This document shows, in pieces, positions 41,256 to 52,495 of a stretch of 64,000 bases of DNA (the stretch's first letter is position 1; each line of letters starts with the position of its first letter). Source of the DNA: Streptococcus sp. 2342 (GTDB taxonomy: Bacteria; Bacillota; Bacilli; Lactobacillales; Streptococcaceae); contig NZ_VMLR01000001.1 in NCBI RefSeq assembly GCF_013276795.1, positions 111,353 through 175,352 of the forward strand, in the 5' to 3' direction. The translations under genes were made by a program, and so were the position numbers. Below the pieces are notes generated by a model. That model had not been told where the DNA came from, made no database searches, and was given only the letters and a program-made list of their open reading frames with translations.

Positions 41256-41984
41256 ATGAAAACAAATGATATTGTCTATGGCGTCCACGCCGTTACCGAA
41301 GCCCTCCTTGCAAACACAGGAAACAAACTTTACCTCCAAGAAGATCTCCGAGGTAAGAATGTTGAGAAAGTCAAAGAACTGGCTACAGAAAAGAAGGTGT
41401 CCATTTCTTGGACTTCAAAAAAATCCCTTTCTGAGATGACTGAAGGTGCTGTCCACCAAGGTTTTGTTCTACGAGTGTCTGAATTTGCCTATAGCGAGCT
41501 AGATCACATTCTTGCCAAAACGCGTCAAGAAGAAAATCCTTTGCTATTGATTCTGGACGGGTTAACTGACCCTCACAACCTAGGCTCCATCTTAAGAACC
41601 GCTGATGCGACCAATGTTTCAGGTGTCATCATTCCCAAACACCGTGCTGTCGGAGTAACTCCTGTCGTTGCCAAAACGGCCACAGGTGCTATTGAACACG
41701 TTCCAATTGCCCGAGTAACCAATCTGAGCCAAACTCTGGACAAACTCAAGGATGAAGGATTCTGGACCTTTGGAACGGATATGAATGGTACTCCGTGCCA
41801 CAAGTGGAATACAAAAGGGAAAATCGCCCTCATCATCGGAAATGAAGGAAAAGGTATCTCTAGTAACATCAAAAAACAGGTTGATGAGATGATTACCATT
41901 CCGATGAATGGACATGTTCAAAGTCTCAATGCCAGTGTTGCTGCGGCCATTCTCATGTACGAAGTTTTCCGAAATAGACTATAA
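41256..41984 (+). CDS. rlmB: TrmH-family rRNA 2'-O-methyltransferase (RlmB type)
   Basis: The 242-residue SPOUT enzyme has an N-terminal substrate-binding domain (DIVYGVHAVTEALLANTGNKLYLQ) and the catalytic domain with the three TrmH motifs: DGLTDPHNLGSILRTADA near residues 108-125, LIIGNEGKGIS near 196, and IPMNGHVQSLNASVAAAILMYE near 216-237. RlmB methylates G2251 of 23S rRNA using SAM. A TATAAT box ends only 6 nt before the ATG, so the mRNA may be leaderless or nearly so, although gagg is present. A BOX element begins directly at its stop codon. Confidence 0.92.
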   Translation: MKTNDIVYGVHAVTEALLANTGNKLYLQEDLRGKNVEKVKELATEKKVSISWTSKKSLSEMTEGAVHQGFVLRVSEFAYSELDHILAKTRQEENPLLLILDGLTDPHNLGSILRTADATNVSGVIIPKHRAVGVTPVVAKTATGAIEHVPIARVTNLSQTLDKLKDEGFWTFGTDMNGTPCHKWNTKGKIALIIGNEGKGISSNIKKQVDEMITIPMNGHVQSLNASVAAAILMYEVFRNRL

Positions 41985-42215
41985 AAATCAAAGAGCAAAC
42001 TAGGAAGCTAGCTGTAGACAGCTCAAAGCACTGCTTTGAGGTTGTAGATGGAACTGACGAAGTCAGCTCAAAACATGTTTTTGAGGTTGTGGATAGAACT
42101 GACGAAGTCAGCTCAAAACACTGTTTTGAGGTTGTGGATAGAACTGACGAAGTCAGTAACATATATCTACTCCAAGGTGAAGCTAACGTGGTTTGAAGAG
42201 ATTTTCGAAGAATAT
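41985..42215 (-). repeat. BOX element (A1B2C1)
   Basis: In the plus direction boxC is followed by two boxB units (each starting ctgacgaagtcagctcaaaa) and boxA ending gtttgaagagattttcgaag. The outer end of boxC runs into the rlmB stop codon. The duplicated boxB units differ at a few positions. Confidence 0.93.
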
Positions 42216-42317
42216 AAGTTGGATCCTAACAAATTGATTTCTGAGTCTAATCTATATAAGAAAATGAGCATCTCCAACTACGAGAATGCTCATTTTTTAG
42301 GATTGTATAGGCAAATT

Positions 42318-43217
42318 TTACATCTGTTTCAAACGTTCAATCCGTTCTGAGATAGGTGGGTGGGTATAAAAAAGTTTTTGGAACCCTCCCCCTTTCTTGG
42401 GATCATTGATATAAAGTGCGCTGCTGGCATCATCAACAGGACGACTCATTGGTTTACTATTATCCAACTTATGTAGAGCATTGATCATTCCTTGTGGATT
42501 GCGGGTCAACTCGACACTGGAAGCATCAGCTAGGAATTCCCTCTGGCGAGAAATAGCTAGTTGCACCAAGGTTGCAGCAAGAGGGGCCAGCACAATAGCT
42601 AGTAGGGAAACCACGAGCATAATAATTTCTAATCCATTTCCATCTCGATCATCGTCACTTCGTCTGCGACCTGCTCCACCCCACCACATCATACGACCTG
42701 CCATACTAGAAAGCATGGTGATAGCACTAGCAAGGGCAACAGCAATAGTCGAAATGCGGATATCGTAATTACGAATATGACTGACTTCATGTCCCATAAC
42801 AGCTTCTAGTTCTTCACGATTCATGATAGCTAGGAGACCTGATGTCGCAGCAACCGCTGCGTTTTGAGGGTTAGAGCCTGTCGCAAAGGCATTTAAGGCT
42901 GGATCATCAATGATGAAAACACGGGGCATAGGAATCTGAGCGACCATAGCCATATCTTCCACTACATGGTAGAGGTCTGGTGCCGTTTGCTCATCAACCT
43001 CACGCGCGCCATTCATAGACATGACAATCTCTGTCGATTGAAAAATCATGGACAAGGCATAGATAAAGCCTATAATCAGTGCGATAACCAAACCACCAAA
43101 CCCAGAACGCATAAAGAGGTAACCAACCGCATAGCCAACAAGAGCTAAGAGTAGGAAAAATACCAGCAACAAAATCCAGGTTTTTCGTTTATTGCTTGCA
43201 ATTTGATCAAACAACAT
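42318..43217 (-). CDS. htpX: membrane zinc protease HtpX
   Basis: This M48 metalloprotease (299 residues from ATG 43217) sits in the cytoplasmic membrane and degrades misfolded membrane proteins. Two N-terminal helices ([22 protein letters not shown] and [18 protein letters not shown]) precede the zinc motif [15 protein letters not shown] with H-E-x-x-H. The downstream glutamate is in [19 protein letters not shown] chose ATG ([14 protein letters not shown]); a GTG 9 nt earlier overlaps the lemA stop. It forms an operon with lemA, the usual Streptococcus pairing. Confidence 0.95.
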   Translation of the reverse strand: MLFDQIASNKRKTWILLLVFFLLLALVGYAVGYLFMRSGFGGLVIALIIGFIYALSMIFQSTEIVMSMNGAREVDEQTAPDLYHVVEDMAMVAQIPMPRVFIIDDPALNAFATGSNPQNAAVAATSGLLAIMNREELEAVMGHEVSHIRNYDIRISTIAVALASAITMLSSMAGRMMWWGGAGRRRSDDDRDGNGLEIIMLVVSLLAIVLAPLAATLVQLAISRQREFLADASSVELTRNPQGMINALHKLDNSKPMSRPVDDASSALYINDPKKGGGFQKLFYTHPPISERIERLKQM

Positions 43218-43218
43218 C

Positions 43219-43779
43219 TTAGTCACCTAAACCGCTAAAATCAACTTTAGGAACTGCCTTTTCCTCTTCTGGTGTTTGAAGGAAATCTGCTGCTTTAAAT
43301 CCAAACATTCCAGCGATAATATTGCTTGGGAAAGTTTCTAATTTTACATTGTAGTTGCTTACAACACTGTTGTAGAGTTGACGAGAGTAAGAAATTTTAT
43401 TTTCTGTGTTTGTCAACTCCTCTTGCAATTTAACAAAGTTTGTACTAGCTTTCAAATCTGGATAGCTTTCTGCAACTGCAAAAATACCTGAAACCTGACG
43501 AGTAAGGGCATCACTAGCTTTCATAGCTTCTGCTGGTGAAGTCGCTGCCGCCACTTGGTTACGAAGTTCTGCCACCTTTTCGAGGGTAGAACCTTCATAT
43601 TTAGCATAACCTTTTACAGTCTCAATCAAGTTTGGCAAGAGGTCATTTCGACGTTTCAACTGAACATCAATCTGGCTCCAAGCCTCCTTTGTTTGCATAC
43701 GATTCTTAACCAAACCGTTATAGCTAACAATCACAAAAATAACAATAAGAGCGATAACTCCAAGAATAATCCAAGTCAT
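43219..43779 (-). CDS. lemA: LemA family membrane protein
   Basis: The 186-residue protein has one N-terminal helix ([22 protein letters not shown]) and a helical LemA domain ([30 protein letters not shown]...[27 protein letters not shown]). LemA anchors in the membrane. Its biochemical role is not known, but its genetic pairing with htpX here, as elsewhere, suggests a shared membrane-quality function. The stop overlaps the GTG alternative start of htpX. Confidence 0.94.
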   Translation of the reverse strand: MTWIILGVIALIVIFVIVSYNGLVKNRMQTKEAWSQIDVQLKRRNDLLPNLIETVKGYAKYEGSTLEKVAELRNQVAAATSPAEAMKASDALTRQVSGIFAVAESYPDLKASTNFVKLQEELTNTENKISYSRQLYNSVVSNYNVKLETFPSNIIAGMFGFKAADFLQTPEEEKAVPKVDFSGLGD

Positions 43780-43872
43780 GATATAAGTCCTTTCTGCTTT
43801 TAGATTAGTACCAGTATATCAAATTTTTTATGATTGTGGTAAAATAAGATGATACTAAAGAAGGAAATAACT

Positions 43873-44586
43873 ATGAAACCAGAAACATTTTACAACTTGC
43901 TTGCCGAGCAAAATCTTCCACTTTCGTACCAGCAAAAAAAACAATTTGAACGTTATTTTGAACTCTTGGTCGAGTGGAATGAAAAGATTAATTTAACAGC
44001 CATTACGGACAAGGATGAAGTTTATCTCAAACATTTTTACGATTCGATTGCACCCATCCTTCAAGGTTTGATTCCTAATGAAACTATCAAACTTCTTGAT
44101 ATTGGAGCTGGGGCAGGATTTCCTAGTCTACCAATGAAAATCCTCTATCCTCAGTTAAATGTAACTATCATTGATTCTCTAAATAAGCGCATCAACTTCC
44201 TCCAACTTTTGGCTCAAGAACTGGATTTGGACGGTGTTCATTTCTACCATGGACGTGCCGAAGATTTTGCCCAAGACAAGAACTTCCGTGCTCAATATGA
44301 TTTTGTAACAGCTCGTGCGGTTGCCCGCATGCAGGTTTTATCTGAATTGACTATTCCCTACCTTAAAGTTGGCGGAAAACTATTGGCGCTCAAGGCCAGC
44401 AATGCTCCTGAGGAATTATTAGAAGCTAAGAATGCCCTCAACCTCCTTTTTAGTAAGGTCGAAGACAATCTCAGCTACGCCCTACCAAATGGAGATCCGC
44501 GTTACATCACAGTGGTAGAAAAGAAAAAGGAAACACCAAATAAATATCCACGTAAGGCTGGCATGCCAAATAAACGCCCGCTTTAA
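43873..44586 (+). CDS. rsmG: 16S rRNA m7G527 methyltransferase
   Basis: The 237-residue Rossmann-fold enzyme methylates G527 of 16S rRNA with SAM; its loss gives low-level streptomycin resistance. The SAM loop [21 protein letters not shown] lies near residues 76-96 and [19 protein letters not shown], the substrate-side signature, near 42-60. The C-terminus is basic ([21 protein letters not shown]), as in other RsmG proteins. I chose ATG 43873 with gaaggaaataact as Shine-Dalgarno; a longer frame begins at 43849. Confidence 0.95.
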   Translation: MKPETFYNLLAEQNLPLSYQQKKQFERYFELLVEWNEKINLTAITDKDEVYLKHFYDSIAPILQGLIPNETIKLLDIGAGAGFPSLPMKILYPQLNVTIIDSLNKRINFLQLLAQELDLDGVHFYHGRAEDFAQDKNFRAQYDFVTARAVARMQVLSELTIPYLKVGGKLLALKASNAPEELLEAKNALNLLFSKVEDNLSYALPNGDPRYITVVEKKKETPNKYPRKAGMPNKRPL

Positions 44587-44605
44587 TCTTTTTAGTAAAA
44601 AAATA

Positions 44606-44634
44606 TTTACAAAGTTTGCAATTTTTGCTATACT
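44606..44634 (+). promoter_or_regulatory. pyrP promoter
   Basis: TTTACA (44606-44611), 17-nt spacer, TATACT (44629-44634). It precedes a long structured leader. Confidence 0.75.
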
Positions 44635-44639
44635 ATCAC

Positions 44640-44769
44640 AAGCAAAGGTTTTTAATGTCATCCCGTGAGGTGACGAAGACGCAGAAATATTTGAAACTCT
44701 TTAAAATCTAAATTTTAAAGAAGTCTTACTCTGAGGGCCTATTGCTGTAAAATAATGGGCTCTTTTTTG
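44640..44769 (+). promoter_or_regulatory. PyrR-type attenuator leader
   Basis: A hairpin gtca-tcccgtgagg-tgac (44657-44674) carries TCCcGtGAGG in its loop, matching the PyrR-binding consensus UCCnGnGAGG. A middle stem ctttaaaat/attttaaag follows near 44700-44720. The end is a terminator (44733-44768: gagggcctatt ... aatgggctctttttt). When UMP is plentiful PyrR would bind the first hairpin and let the terminator form, shutting off the permease. The identification by motif and context is strong; exact alternative pairings were not computed. Confidence 0.75.
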
Positions 44770-44790
44770 ATGCCCAAAAGTGAGGTTTAT

Positions 44791-46074
44791 ATGAAACAAG
44801 AATCAACTGTTGATTTGTTACTAGACGTTGACCAACGTCCTTCGGCTGGAAAAGGAATTCTCCTTAGTTTCCAACACGTTTTCGCCATGTTTGGTGCGAC
44901 CATCTTGGTACCATTGATTTTGGGAATGCCCGTATCTGTTGCCCTTTTTGCTTCAGGTGTCGGGACACTCATCTACATGATTGCTACTGGATTTAAAGTT
45001 CCAGTTTATCTAGGTTCTTCATTTGCCTTTATCACAGCTATGTCACTGGCTATGAAAGAAATGGGTGGTGATGTATCTGCTGCCCAAACAGGGGTTATCT
45101 TGACTGGTTTGGTCTATGTCCTTGTTGCTACCAGCATCCGATTTGTAGGAACAAAATGGATTGATAAACTCTTGCCACCAATCATTATCGGTCCTATGAT
45201 CATCGTTATCGGTCTTGGACTTGCAGGTTCAGCTGTTACCAATGCAGGGCTTGTAGCAGACGGAAATTGGAAAAATGCTCTGGTAGCCGTTGTTACGTTC
45301 TTGATTGCTGCCTTTATCAATACAAAAGGAAAAGGCTTCCTACGAATCATTCCATTCCTCTTTGCCATTATCGGTGGTTACCTCTTCGCACTAACTCTTG
45401 GATTGGTTGACTTTACACCAGTTCTAAAAGCTAACTGGTTTGAAATCCCTGGCTTCTACTTGCCATTTAGCACAGGTGGTGCCTTTAAAGAATACAATCT
45501 TTACTTCGGTCCAGAAACCATTGCCATCTTGCCAATCGCTATCGTAACAATTTCTGAACACATCGGCGACCATACTGTTTTGGGTCAAATCTGTGGCCGT
45601 CAATTCTTGAAAGAACCAGGTCTTCACCGTACTCTTCTTGGTGACGGTATCGCAACTTCTGTTTCTGCCTTCCTTGGTGGACCAGCCAATACAACTTATG
45701 GAGAAAATACAGGGGTTATCGGTATGACTCGTATCGCTTCTGTCTCAGTTATCCGTAACGCTGCCTTCATCGCAATTGCCCTTAGCTTCCTTGGCAAATT
45801 CACTGCCTTGATTTCAACTATTCCAAACTCTGTACTTGGTGGTATGTCAATTCTTCTCTATGGAGTTATCGCCAGCAACGGTTTGAAAGTCTTGATCAAA
45901 GAACGTGTTGATTTCGCTCAAATGCGTAACCTAATCATCGCAAGTGCTATGTTGGTCCTTGGACTTGGAGGAGCTATCCTTAAACTTGGTCCAGTTACCC
46001 TTTCAGGAACTGCCCTATCAGCCATGACAGGAATCATCTTGAACTTGATCTTGCCATACGAAAATAAAGACTAA
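44791..46074 (+). CDS. pyrP: uracil permease (UraA/PyrP, NAT family)
   Basis: The 427-residue transporter imports uracil with protons across the cytoplasmic membrane. It has about 14 hydrophobic segments and the NAT signature region: AILPIAIVTISEHIGDHTVLGQICGR and GDGIATSVSAFLGGPANTTYGENTGVIGMTR, the GPANTTYGENTG form being typical of uracil rather than xanthine permeases. I chose ATG 44791 with gtgaggtttat upstream; the longer frame starts inside the attenuator terminator. The PyrR-like leader fits a pyrimidine carrier. A hairpin terminator lies at 46155-46192. Confidence 0.93.
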   Translation: MKQESTVDLLLDVDQRPSAGKGILLSFQHVFAMFGATILVPLILGMPVSVALFASGVGTLIYMIATGFKVPVYLGSSFAFITAMSLAMKEMGGDVSAAQTGVILTGLVYVLVATSIRFVGTKWIDKLLPPIIIGPMIIVIGLGLAGSAVTNAGLVADGNWKNALVAVVTFLIAAFINTKGKGFLRIIPFLFAIIGGYLFALTLGLVDFTPVLKANWFEIPGFYLPFSTGGAFKEYNLYFGPETIAILPIAIVTISEHIGDHTVLGQICGRQFLKEPGLHRTLLGDGIATSVSAFLGGPANTTYGENTGVIGMTRIASVSVIRNAAFIAIALSFLGKFTALISTIPNSVLGGMSILLYGVIASNGLKVLIKERVDFAQMRNLIIASAMLVLGLGGAILKLGPVTLSGTALSAMTGIILNLILPYENKD

Positions 46075-46154
46075 GAGACTTGACGCAGAAAGAGAATGAA
46101 CAAAAACGAGCTTCTCTTTACTAACCCCAAAAAGTTGCACAAATAATTATTGAA

Positions 46155-46192
46155 AGGATTTAGTTCTGTACTGCACAAGACTAAGTCCTTTT
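46155..46192 (+). terminator. pyrP terminator
   Basis: Stem aaaggatttagt/actaagtccttt with a 14-nt loop and a following tt. A short piece similar to the RUP start (tatagtaaaatgaa, 46194-46207) follows. The rest of 46075-46371 holds a second hairpin (see next) and no gene. Confidence 0.7.
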
Positions 46193-46263
46193 ATAGTAAA
46201 ATGAAGCAAAACAGTACATCATGTGGTATCGTCTGAAACAAGAACAAGACAAAAGAGCCTCAA

Positions 46264-46297
46264 AAAAAGGTATTGCAACTTGGCAATACCTTTTTGA
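46264..46297 (-). terminator. terminator of the M26 protease gene
   Basis: aaaaaggtattgc-aactt-ggcaatacctttttt: 13-bp stem with A/T tracts on both sides, usable in both directions, 75 nt past the protease stop. Confidence 0.75.
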
Positions 46298-46371
46298 GGT
46301 GCTTTTTGAAAGCCATCAAATGGTGACTTTTCAGAGGGAGCAAAAAACTGTCCTCTTTATATTTTAAACAT

Positions 46372-49300
46372 TTAAATGTCTTCTTTAAACAGTTTATTAA
46401 AGAAACCGTCTGTGTTTTTAAGAAGGGCTTTGAATACCTTAGATTTAAGAGCAACAGTGTGAGAGAAGTCATCTGGTTTCTTCAAATCTTCTTCAACTGC
46501 TTTAACAAAGATATCCTTCAATTGTGTATAGTTGGTAATTTGACGACCATCAATTTCAATAGTTTCAAATCCTTTTTCTGCTTTTGATTTAACCTCTTTG
46601 AACCATTCTTTTTTCCACTCTTCAAGATTATTGAATTTATCCTTAGAAACTTTCTTAATAATGAAATCATCACCTAAGAGACCTTTATTGTCGTTATTAG
46701 CGGCGCCTTGATGTTTGCTTGAAACATAATCAATGAATCCATGTTCGTATCCATAGTAACCCCACATACGGAAGGCATTGTGCTTAAATGATAATGAACC
46801 TGGGGCACCTTTACTTGTATTACCACCATAAATACCAGCCATCATTTGAACATTAACATATGCTGAATTAGGCCTAAAGTCCTCTGGTCGGAATATACCA
46901 TTACCTGGATTATTATGTTTGGTCATAAAGTTATTATCAACCAAATCGTTAATACTTGATAATTTCTTAGAACTCTCTTCTTGATTTAAGTCACGCACTT
47001 TGTCCCATTGGTGAGGACCACTTAGTTTATTTCTATCCATTGGTCGACGTATTTCACGGTCAATTTTCTTGAACCACTTGCTATTGTCACCATTTAATTT
47101 TGGAATTACAGCATCTGCTTCAACATAATCCAACATCATTAACGCTTCATTGTAGTTCTTCATGTAGCGATCAATATCTTCACGAGTTTTAAGTTTATCA
47201 GGATTATAATTGTACCATTGGTTACCATCATTTTGACGTTCAAATGCCATATTTAATCCAAGTGCGCCGTATTCACCTTGATGTCCGTGTTCTGCTGGAG
47301 TTTGTAACATACCCTGAGCAAATGCTTCAAGGTCTGTACCTTGTCGATGTCTATGGCCTCCCAGATATGCCATTCGGTCATTTACGTGGGTAGTTTCATG
47401 TGTAAAGGCAGATGTGCCGTATTCACTTATTAAATTCGACATAACAAAATATACAGCATCCATAGGCTGTGGATCAGCAAAGATGTAAGCATAGGCTCCA
47501 TATCCAGGTTTATAAGCATGATACTTATCAATACGCCCAAAGAATTCACGAATAGGTGCATAATCCGGTTTATCTTTTCGATGGCCAAATCTATCAGGCC
47601 AGCCACCTGGAGCGTTATGATTATCCCATACAGGAGTTGGAACTACATTTTGACTCTTAAGAAGTTTATCGCGGACATTATCAGTAGCAAGACGTGACCA
47701 AAAATCTAAGTAATTAACTTGCTCTTTGGCACGTAGATTAATCTCTTTTTTAAAGGCTTCACGTTCTTCTTCAGTATTTTTGTTGTATTTTTCAAACGAA
47801 CTAAATGAGATAGTATTATACGTTGAAATCATAAATAAATGTGCATTTTTCAAGTTAAGAAGAGGTAAAATCATACGCCCATGCTGCCCATTATTAATTC
47901 CTTCGTATAGACGATATTTTTTGTTGGCAAATGCAGGGTTCGTTGATGGTTGTTCAACTACATACGCGTTCTTTTCAATAGCTTTCTTAAACCAGTCATT
48001 TATATCTGTATGGTTAGTGAATAGCTTCATATTGTAATGTAAGAATCCATTTAATTCATTTATTCCGATTGTTCCACCTATAGTTTCACGATAAGCTTCT
48101 AAAGTTCTATCTCCTTTAACATTTCTTTCATTTGAACCAATTTTGATTAAGAAATCTAAAACATCAACATTCTTACCATAAAAATCAGGTTTAAACATCA
48201 TAATATCTTTAATTGATAACTCATCGTATTTAAAACCATAATATTGATTTAAGTAGGCCAGCCCCATCATGATTTTAGCTTTATTATCTTCTACTTTCTT
48301 GAGTAAAGCACGCTCAACTACTTCCCCACCATTTAACTGATGATCTTCATTTTCTAAAATCTGACTAACAAGTTTTTCTAAGTTTCCTTTTACTTCTTCA
48401 AAGCTTTCTTCTAAATACAATCCTTTAATGTACTCAGTCTTCTTCTCAGGAGTGTTTTGCCAAGGCTTCTCACGTTTATCCATCAAAGCACGAACTTCAT
48501 CTGAAAGTAAGGTAACACTAGCTAACTTCTCTTTAATACCGCTTGCTAACTGGTTACGATTCTTCATAACCATATTTGGAGTATAGACAATGTTTTGACC
48601 TGCTACATCATACTCTTTTACTTGAGCTACTTTAGAGTCAGTTTTAGCAGTTACAGCTAACTCTTCTTTTGTACCATCAGAATAGTGAACCATAATCTTA
48701 TCAATATCCGATAAATCAGTGACAAATTGCCCTGCTTTCATACCTGTTACAGACAGAACAGTTTTCTTAACAAGATTGGAATCATCTGTTAACTTATTCC
48801 CTTGGTTTACAATCCACTCTTTGTTATAAAATGGTTGCAGTTTTTCCAAGTTTCGATAAGCTAGGTTTCTTGTTTCTTGGTAGTCCTGAATCGCTTTATA
48901 TTCAGAATCTCTATCAACGATACGATTTAACTTGTTTACGACAGGATCTTGAATAGTAAAGGTGTTGGCTGTGATATTCATCTTAGCGATTTTAGCATCT
49001 GCTTCGGCTTGAGAGATACCAGTAATACGATTTGAATGTTTGTAGGAAGATAAACCACTTGCAACACCATTTACATAATTTACACGTTTGATATTATCTA
49101 ATCCAAAATATTGGTCATTATCATTCAAGGCTGGTGAACCATAGACAATTTCACCATTATTTACTTTAAGCATTGTTACGACGTCTTCAATAACACCCCA
49201 GTTAAAGTTGTTATGAATTACACCTCCACTTTCGCCATGCTGAATCAAATTCATAGTACCTTTTATTACAGCATTTCGGAGAAATCCTTTTTTACCTACT

Positions 49301-52293
49301 GTCATCGAGTCAATACCATGATCTAGTTTACCAATTAAACCACCATATTTAGATTTATTGGCACTAATCTTAGCATCAACGTAAGCTTTATCAACGTTAC
49401 TTATCCAACTTTCGCTGACAAGTCCACCAGACCACCAGCCTTTATCTCCAAGACTGTTAATCTTACCAATAAAAGCTACATTGCGCATATTAGCTTCGTC
49501 TAACTTATTAACAGCACCGGTTACATCGTTATTTCCTGTTACTGAACCTACTACTTTGATATTCTCAAGGGTAGATTTCTTAAACATATTACCAATAGGT
49601 GCAACTTTATCAGCCAAAGGCATATTGATATCTACATTACCTAAGTTAAAGTTTTTAAGTGTAGCACCTTCAGCCTCATTAAACAAAGGTCTTTCTAAGT
49701 TATGAATCGTGTACTGATGGTTCTCTACACTTGATAAAGTACCTCTAAACTTAGCCATAACATAAGCTTTACCTGCTGGCTTAACGTTAACTGCATTCAA
49801 ATCTGCACCAAGTTTAAACTCACCGGTAGGATTTGCTTGCATATCTTTTGCTAAATCATGGAAATTGTAATAAACCTTATCCTCGGTAGCCCTCGGTTTT
49901 TCAAGATAATAAGTGTAAATGTCTCTTAACTTACCGTCTTTATCACGTTGAACTAAGTCAGGTGCTTTTGCCGTTACCTTGTAAAGCTGCTTACCTTCTT
50001 CAATGACCTCTTCAATCTTATCAATTGCTAAACGAGTCACTTTGTTTTCTCTTGAGGTTACTTTTAAGTAATAGTTGTTAACATCACTTGGAAGAGAAGT
50101 TAAATGATTACTATCGCTTTCGACACCGCTTTCGTTTACTTGTACGAGACTGGTGTTTGCAATATCTTTCAACTCAACTTTTTTCAAATCCAAGCGAAGT
50201 GGTTTCTCTTCTAATGTTGCAGTTTCTTCTCCCTTACCACGGTCATAGGTCATAGTGGTTTCTATCTTATAGTCTTTGTAGAATTTTAAATCTTCTACCT
50301 GCTTATCTAATTGCTCTGAAGTTAAATCTACTGTTTTGACAATTTCATTTCCATCTTTAATTGTCGCAGTAATTTTATTGATCTTGACTCCATCTGTATT
50401 AACCAAATGATAAGAAAGATTTGCGGAGCGGTCTAATACATTTGTATCTGTTCGCTCCAAAGTCAAAACAGGAGCCGTTTTTTCTTTAGGCTTTTCTTTT
50501 GTACCTTTTACAAGAATTTCAGGCTTCATTTCTTTCAAGATAGTTACTGTTTCAACTGGTTCACTAATTTTTTTGCCATGTAACTCTTCATAGCTAGTAA
50601 CAATTTGACGTTCGCCATCCTCACCAATTTGTTTAACAGAATTATCGCCTATAAATTTGGTAGGATCAGATTCTTCTATAGTCGTTTTAGAAATAGTCTC
50701 GGTCCGGATATCGGTATGTAAAGAAGGCAACTCTTCTCTTTCTGATGCAACTTCTGAAACTGTAGATATTGGTTCAGTATACTCTGGAATGTCGATAACA
50801 GGTGGCTCAATCAAGTTTCCATTTTCATCTACTCCTGTTGTACCTACAGGTTCAGTGTATTCTAGTTTCTCATGAACTTCAGGCTCAACAAGGTTTGCAC
50901 CTATTGGTTGCGTATAGTCAGGCTTCTCATGAACTTCCGCTTCACCTTTATCAGTCACAACTGCTTCTGGCAACTCAGGCTGAACTTCTGGTACGCCTTT
51001 ATCACTTACTACAGCTTCTGGTAAAGCTGGTTGAACTGCTGGTTCAACAATAGCTCCCGCCTGTACGTCCTTATGTTCTACACCAGTCTCAGGTTGTTCC
51101 TTTATAACTTGAGTTTTTTTAGTACCTTTTTCGACTATTCTTGAAACAGGCGCAGTCGTTGAAGTTGAAACAATTTCTCGCGAAACTTCTTCCTTGTTTA
51201 CAGAGAATATTCTGACGACTTCAACTTTCTTACCTAATTTACCTTCTTGTTTGACTCTTACAGTTCTTTCAGCTAAATCAGGATTTTCTTGAATTTCTTC
51301 TTGAAAATCTATTTTTGTCTCTATAGTTTCATCACGATATAAGAGTTCAGGTTTGTTCAATTGACCTGATAAAACTTCATCCTGTGGATTTAATGTATTT
51401 ACCCCAGTCTTTTCTTTTGGAGAAACCTTCTCCTCTTTCTTCGTCTCTAGATTCTTATGTTCTGCTAATTGTGATTGAGAATTTGAAGATTGTTTCTCTT
51501 CTTTTCTTGGATCGGTTAATTCTGTAGAGAGAGGTTTTTCCACTACTTGAACTTCTGTCGGCTTAGTTGAAGAAACAGGTGTTTGTTCCTGAATAGCTTG
51601 TACTGTTGATGGATTCTCTACAAAATTCGGTGTAACATTATAATCCACCTTTTGTTGTTTTGTAGGAGTGGCAACTGAACTCTTTTGATTACTTACTTCA
51701 GAATCAGAAGTAGTTTTCCCCTCTTTGATATATCCAATATAAGTGTAACCTGAAATCTCTTTAGGAAGAGGTAATTTTTCTCCAGAGGTCAATTCATAGT
51801 CCGTATTGTAATTTAGCAAAAGATGATTTTCTAAAGCATGAGCCGATACAAGAACACCGTTTCCTATTCCTGCAACCAATACTAAATGTAATACCGTTTT
51901 ATTCTTAACTTTTTTCTTGGAAACAGCAAAAATTAAAATTCCCAGAGCAGCTAAGCTAGCACCAGCAACTAAGGCTTGCACCTCATTCTTGCTTCCAGTA
52001 TTTGGCAATTCCGCCAGTTGATTTTGAGAATTTAACTTATAAACAAGATAATAAGTCTCATCATCATTCTCCACGTATGTCGGAATATCATAGACAAGCT
52101 GCTTCTTTTCTTCTGATGATAGCTCTGACTCTGTCACATATTTATAGTGAACTCCTGAAGTTTCTTGAGCATCCACAGATGAACTAGCTAATACAGACAT
52201 AAAAAATAAACTTGAAATCGTTGCAGATACAAGTCCTACTGATAATTTTCTAAATGAAAAACGCTCTTGTTTTTCACCAAAATATTTTTCCAT
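46372..52293 (-). CDS. iga: M26 zinc metalloprotease, IgA1-protease type
   Basis: The 1973-residue surface protease has a YSIRK-like signal ([21 protein letters not shown]), an N-terminal LPNTG at residues 96-100 followed by two hydrophobic helices, long acidic/proline repeats (VVSDKG..., VHEK.(D/E)YT(Q/E)P), a G5-type segment ([20 protein letters not shown]), GLUG-like repeats and the M26 catalytic domain. The zinc site is H1632-E-T-T-H1636 with the third ligand E1656. M26 enzymes include IgA1 protease (Iga/ZmpA), ZmpB, ZmpC and ZmpD. The N-terminus and the position beside rexAB match pneumococcal Iga, but the specificity of the catalytic part cannot be told, so IgA1 cleavage is inferred. 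Confidence 0.88.
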   Translation of the reverse strand: MEKYFGEKQERFSFRKLSVGLVSATISSLFFMSVLASSSVDAQETSGVHYKYVTESELSSEEKKQLVYDIPTYVENDDETYYLVYKLNSQNQLAELPNTGSKNEVQALVAGASLAALGILIFAVSKKKVKNKTVLHLVLVAGIGNGVLVSAHALENHLLLNYNTDYELTSGEKLPLPKEISGYTYIGYIKEGKTTSDSEVSNQKSSVATPTKQQKVDYNVTPNFVENPSTVQAIQEQTPVSSTKPTEVQVVEKPLSTELTDPRKEEKQSSNSQSQLAEHKNLETKKEEKVSPKEKTGVNTLNPQDEVLSGQLNKPELLYRDETIETKIDFQEEIQENPDLAERTVRVKQEGKLGKKVEVVRIFSVNKEEVSREIVSTSTTAPVSRIVEKGTKKTQVIKEQPETGVEHKDVQAGAIVEPAVQPALPEAVVSDKGVPEVQPELPEAVVTDKGEAEVHEKPDYTQPIGANLVEPEVHEKLEYTEPVGTTGVDENGNLIEPPVIDIPEYTEPISTVSEVASEREELPSLHTDIRTETISKTTIEESDPTKFIGDNSVKQIGEDGERQIVTSYEELHGKKISEPVETVTILKEMKPEILVKGTKEKPKEKTAPVLTLERTDTNVLDRSANLSYHLVNTDGVKINKITATIKDGNEIVKTVDLTSEQLDKQVEDLKFYKDYKIETTMTYDRGKGEETATLEEKPLRLDLKKVELKDIANTSLVQVNESGVESDSNHLTSLPSDVNNYYLKVTSRENKVTRLAIDKIEEVIEEGKQLYKVTAKAPDLVQRDKDGKLRDIYTYYLEKPRATEDKVYYNFHDLAKDMQANPTGEFKLGADLNAVNVKPAGKAYVMAKFRGTLSSVENHQYTIHNLERPLFNEAEGATLKNFNLGNVDINMPLADKVAPIGNMFKKSTLENIKVVGSVTGNNDVTGAVNKLDEANMRNVAFIGKINSLGDKGWWSGGLVSESWISNVDKAYVDAKISANKSKYGGLIGKLDHGIDSMTVGKKGFLRNAVIKGTMNLIQHGESGGVIHNNFNWGVIEDVVTMLKVNNGEIVYGSPALNDNDQYFGLDNIKRVNYVNGVASGLSSYKHSNRITGISQAEADAKIAKMNITANTFTIQDPVVNKLNRIVDRDSEYKAIQDYQETRNLAYRNLEKLQPFYNKEWIVNQGNKLTDDSNLVKKTVLSVTGMKAGQFVTDLSDIDKIMVHYSDGTKEELAVTAKTDSKVAQVKEYDVAGQNIVYTPNMVMKNRNQLASGIKEKLASVTLLSDEVRALMDKREKPWQNTPEKKTEYIKGLYLEESFEEVKGNLEKLVSQILENEDHQLNGGEVVERALLKKVEDNKAKIMMGLAYLNQYYGFKYDELSIKDIMMFKPDFYGKNVDVLDFLIKIGSNERNVKGDRTLEAYRETIGGTIGINELNGFLHYNMKLFTNHTDINDWFKKAIEKNAYVVEQPSTNPAFANKKYRLYEGINNGQHGRMILPLLNLKNAHLFMISTYNTISFSSFEKYNKNTEEEREAFKKEINLRAKEQVNYLDFWSRLATDNVRDKLLKSQNVVPTPVWDNHNAPGGWPDRFGHRKDKPDYAPIREFFGRIDKYHAYKPGYGAYAYIFADPQPMDAVYFVMSNLISEYGTSAFTHETTHVNDRMAYLGGHRHRQGTDLEAFAQGMLQTPAEHGHQGEYGALGLNMAFERQNDGNQWYNYNPDKLKTREDIDRYMKNYNEALMMLDYVEADAVIPKLNGDNSKWFKKIDREIRRPMDRNKLSGPHQWDKVRDLNQEESSKKLSSINDLVDNNFMTKHNNPGNGIFRPEDFRPNSAYVNVQMMAGIYGGNTSKGAPGSLSFKHNAFRMWGYYGYEHGFIDYVSSKHQGAANNDNKGLLGDDFIIKKVSKDKFNNLEEWKKEWFKEVKSKAEKGFETIEIDGRQITNYTQLKDIFVKAVEEDLKKPDDFSHTVALKSKVFKALLKNTDGFFNKLFKEDI

Positions 52294-52495
52294 GATTCCT
52301 CCTTGAAATACAATTTATAGATGTTACAAAGACTTTTATTATATTAGTGTATTATCTATAAAAAAGGCAGTATACCTTAATTATACTATTTATTTACCGA
52401 AAAGTCTTAAAATTGCGTAGCGTTTTCATACTTTGTTTTATATTATTTTGGGGATACAATAACACCTACCATGGAATTTCCACGGTAGGTGTTAC

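Noticed and set aside
46194-46260. RUP element behind pyrP
   Set aside because: Only about the first 14 bases (tatagtaaaatgaa) fit the consensus; the remainder does not.
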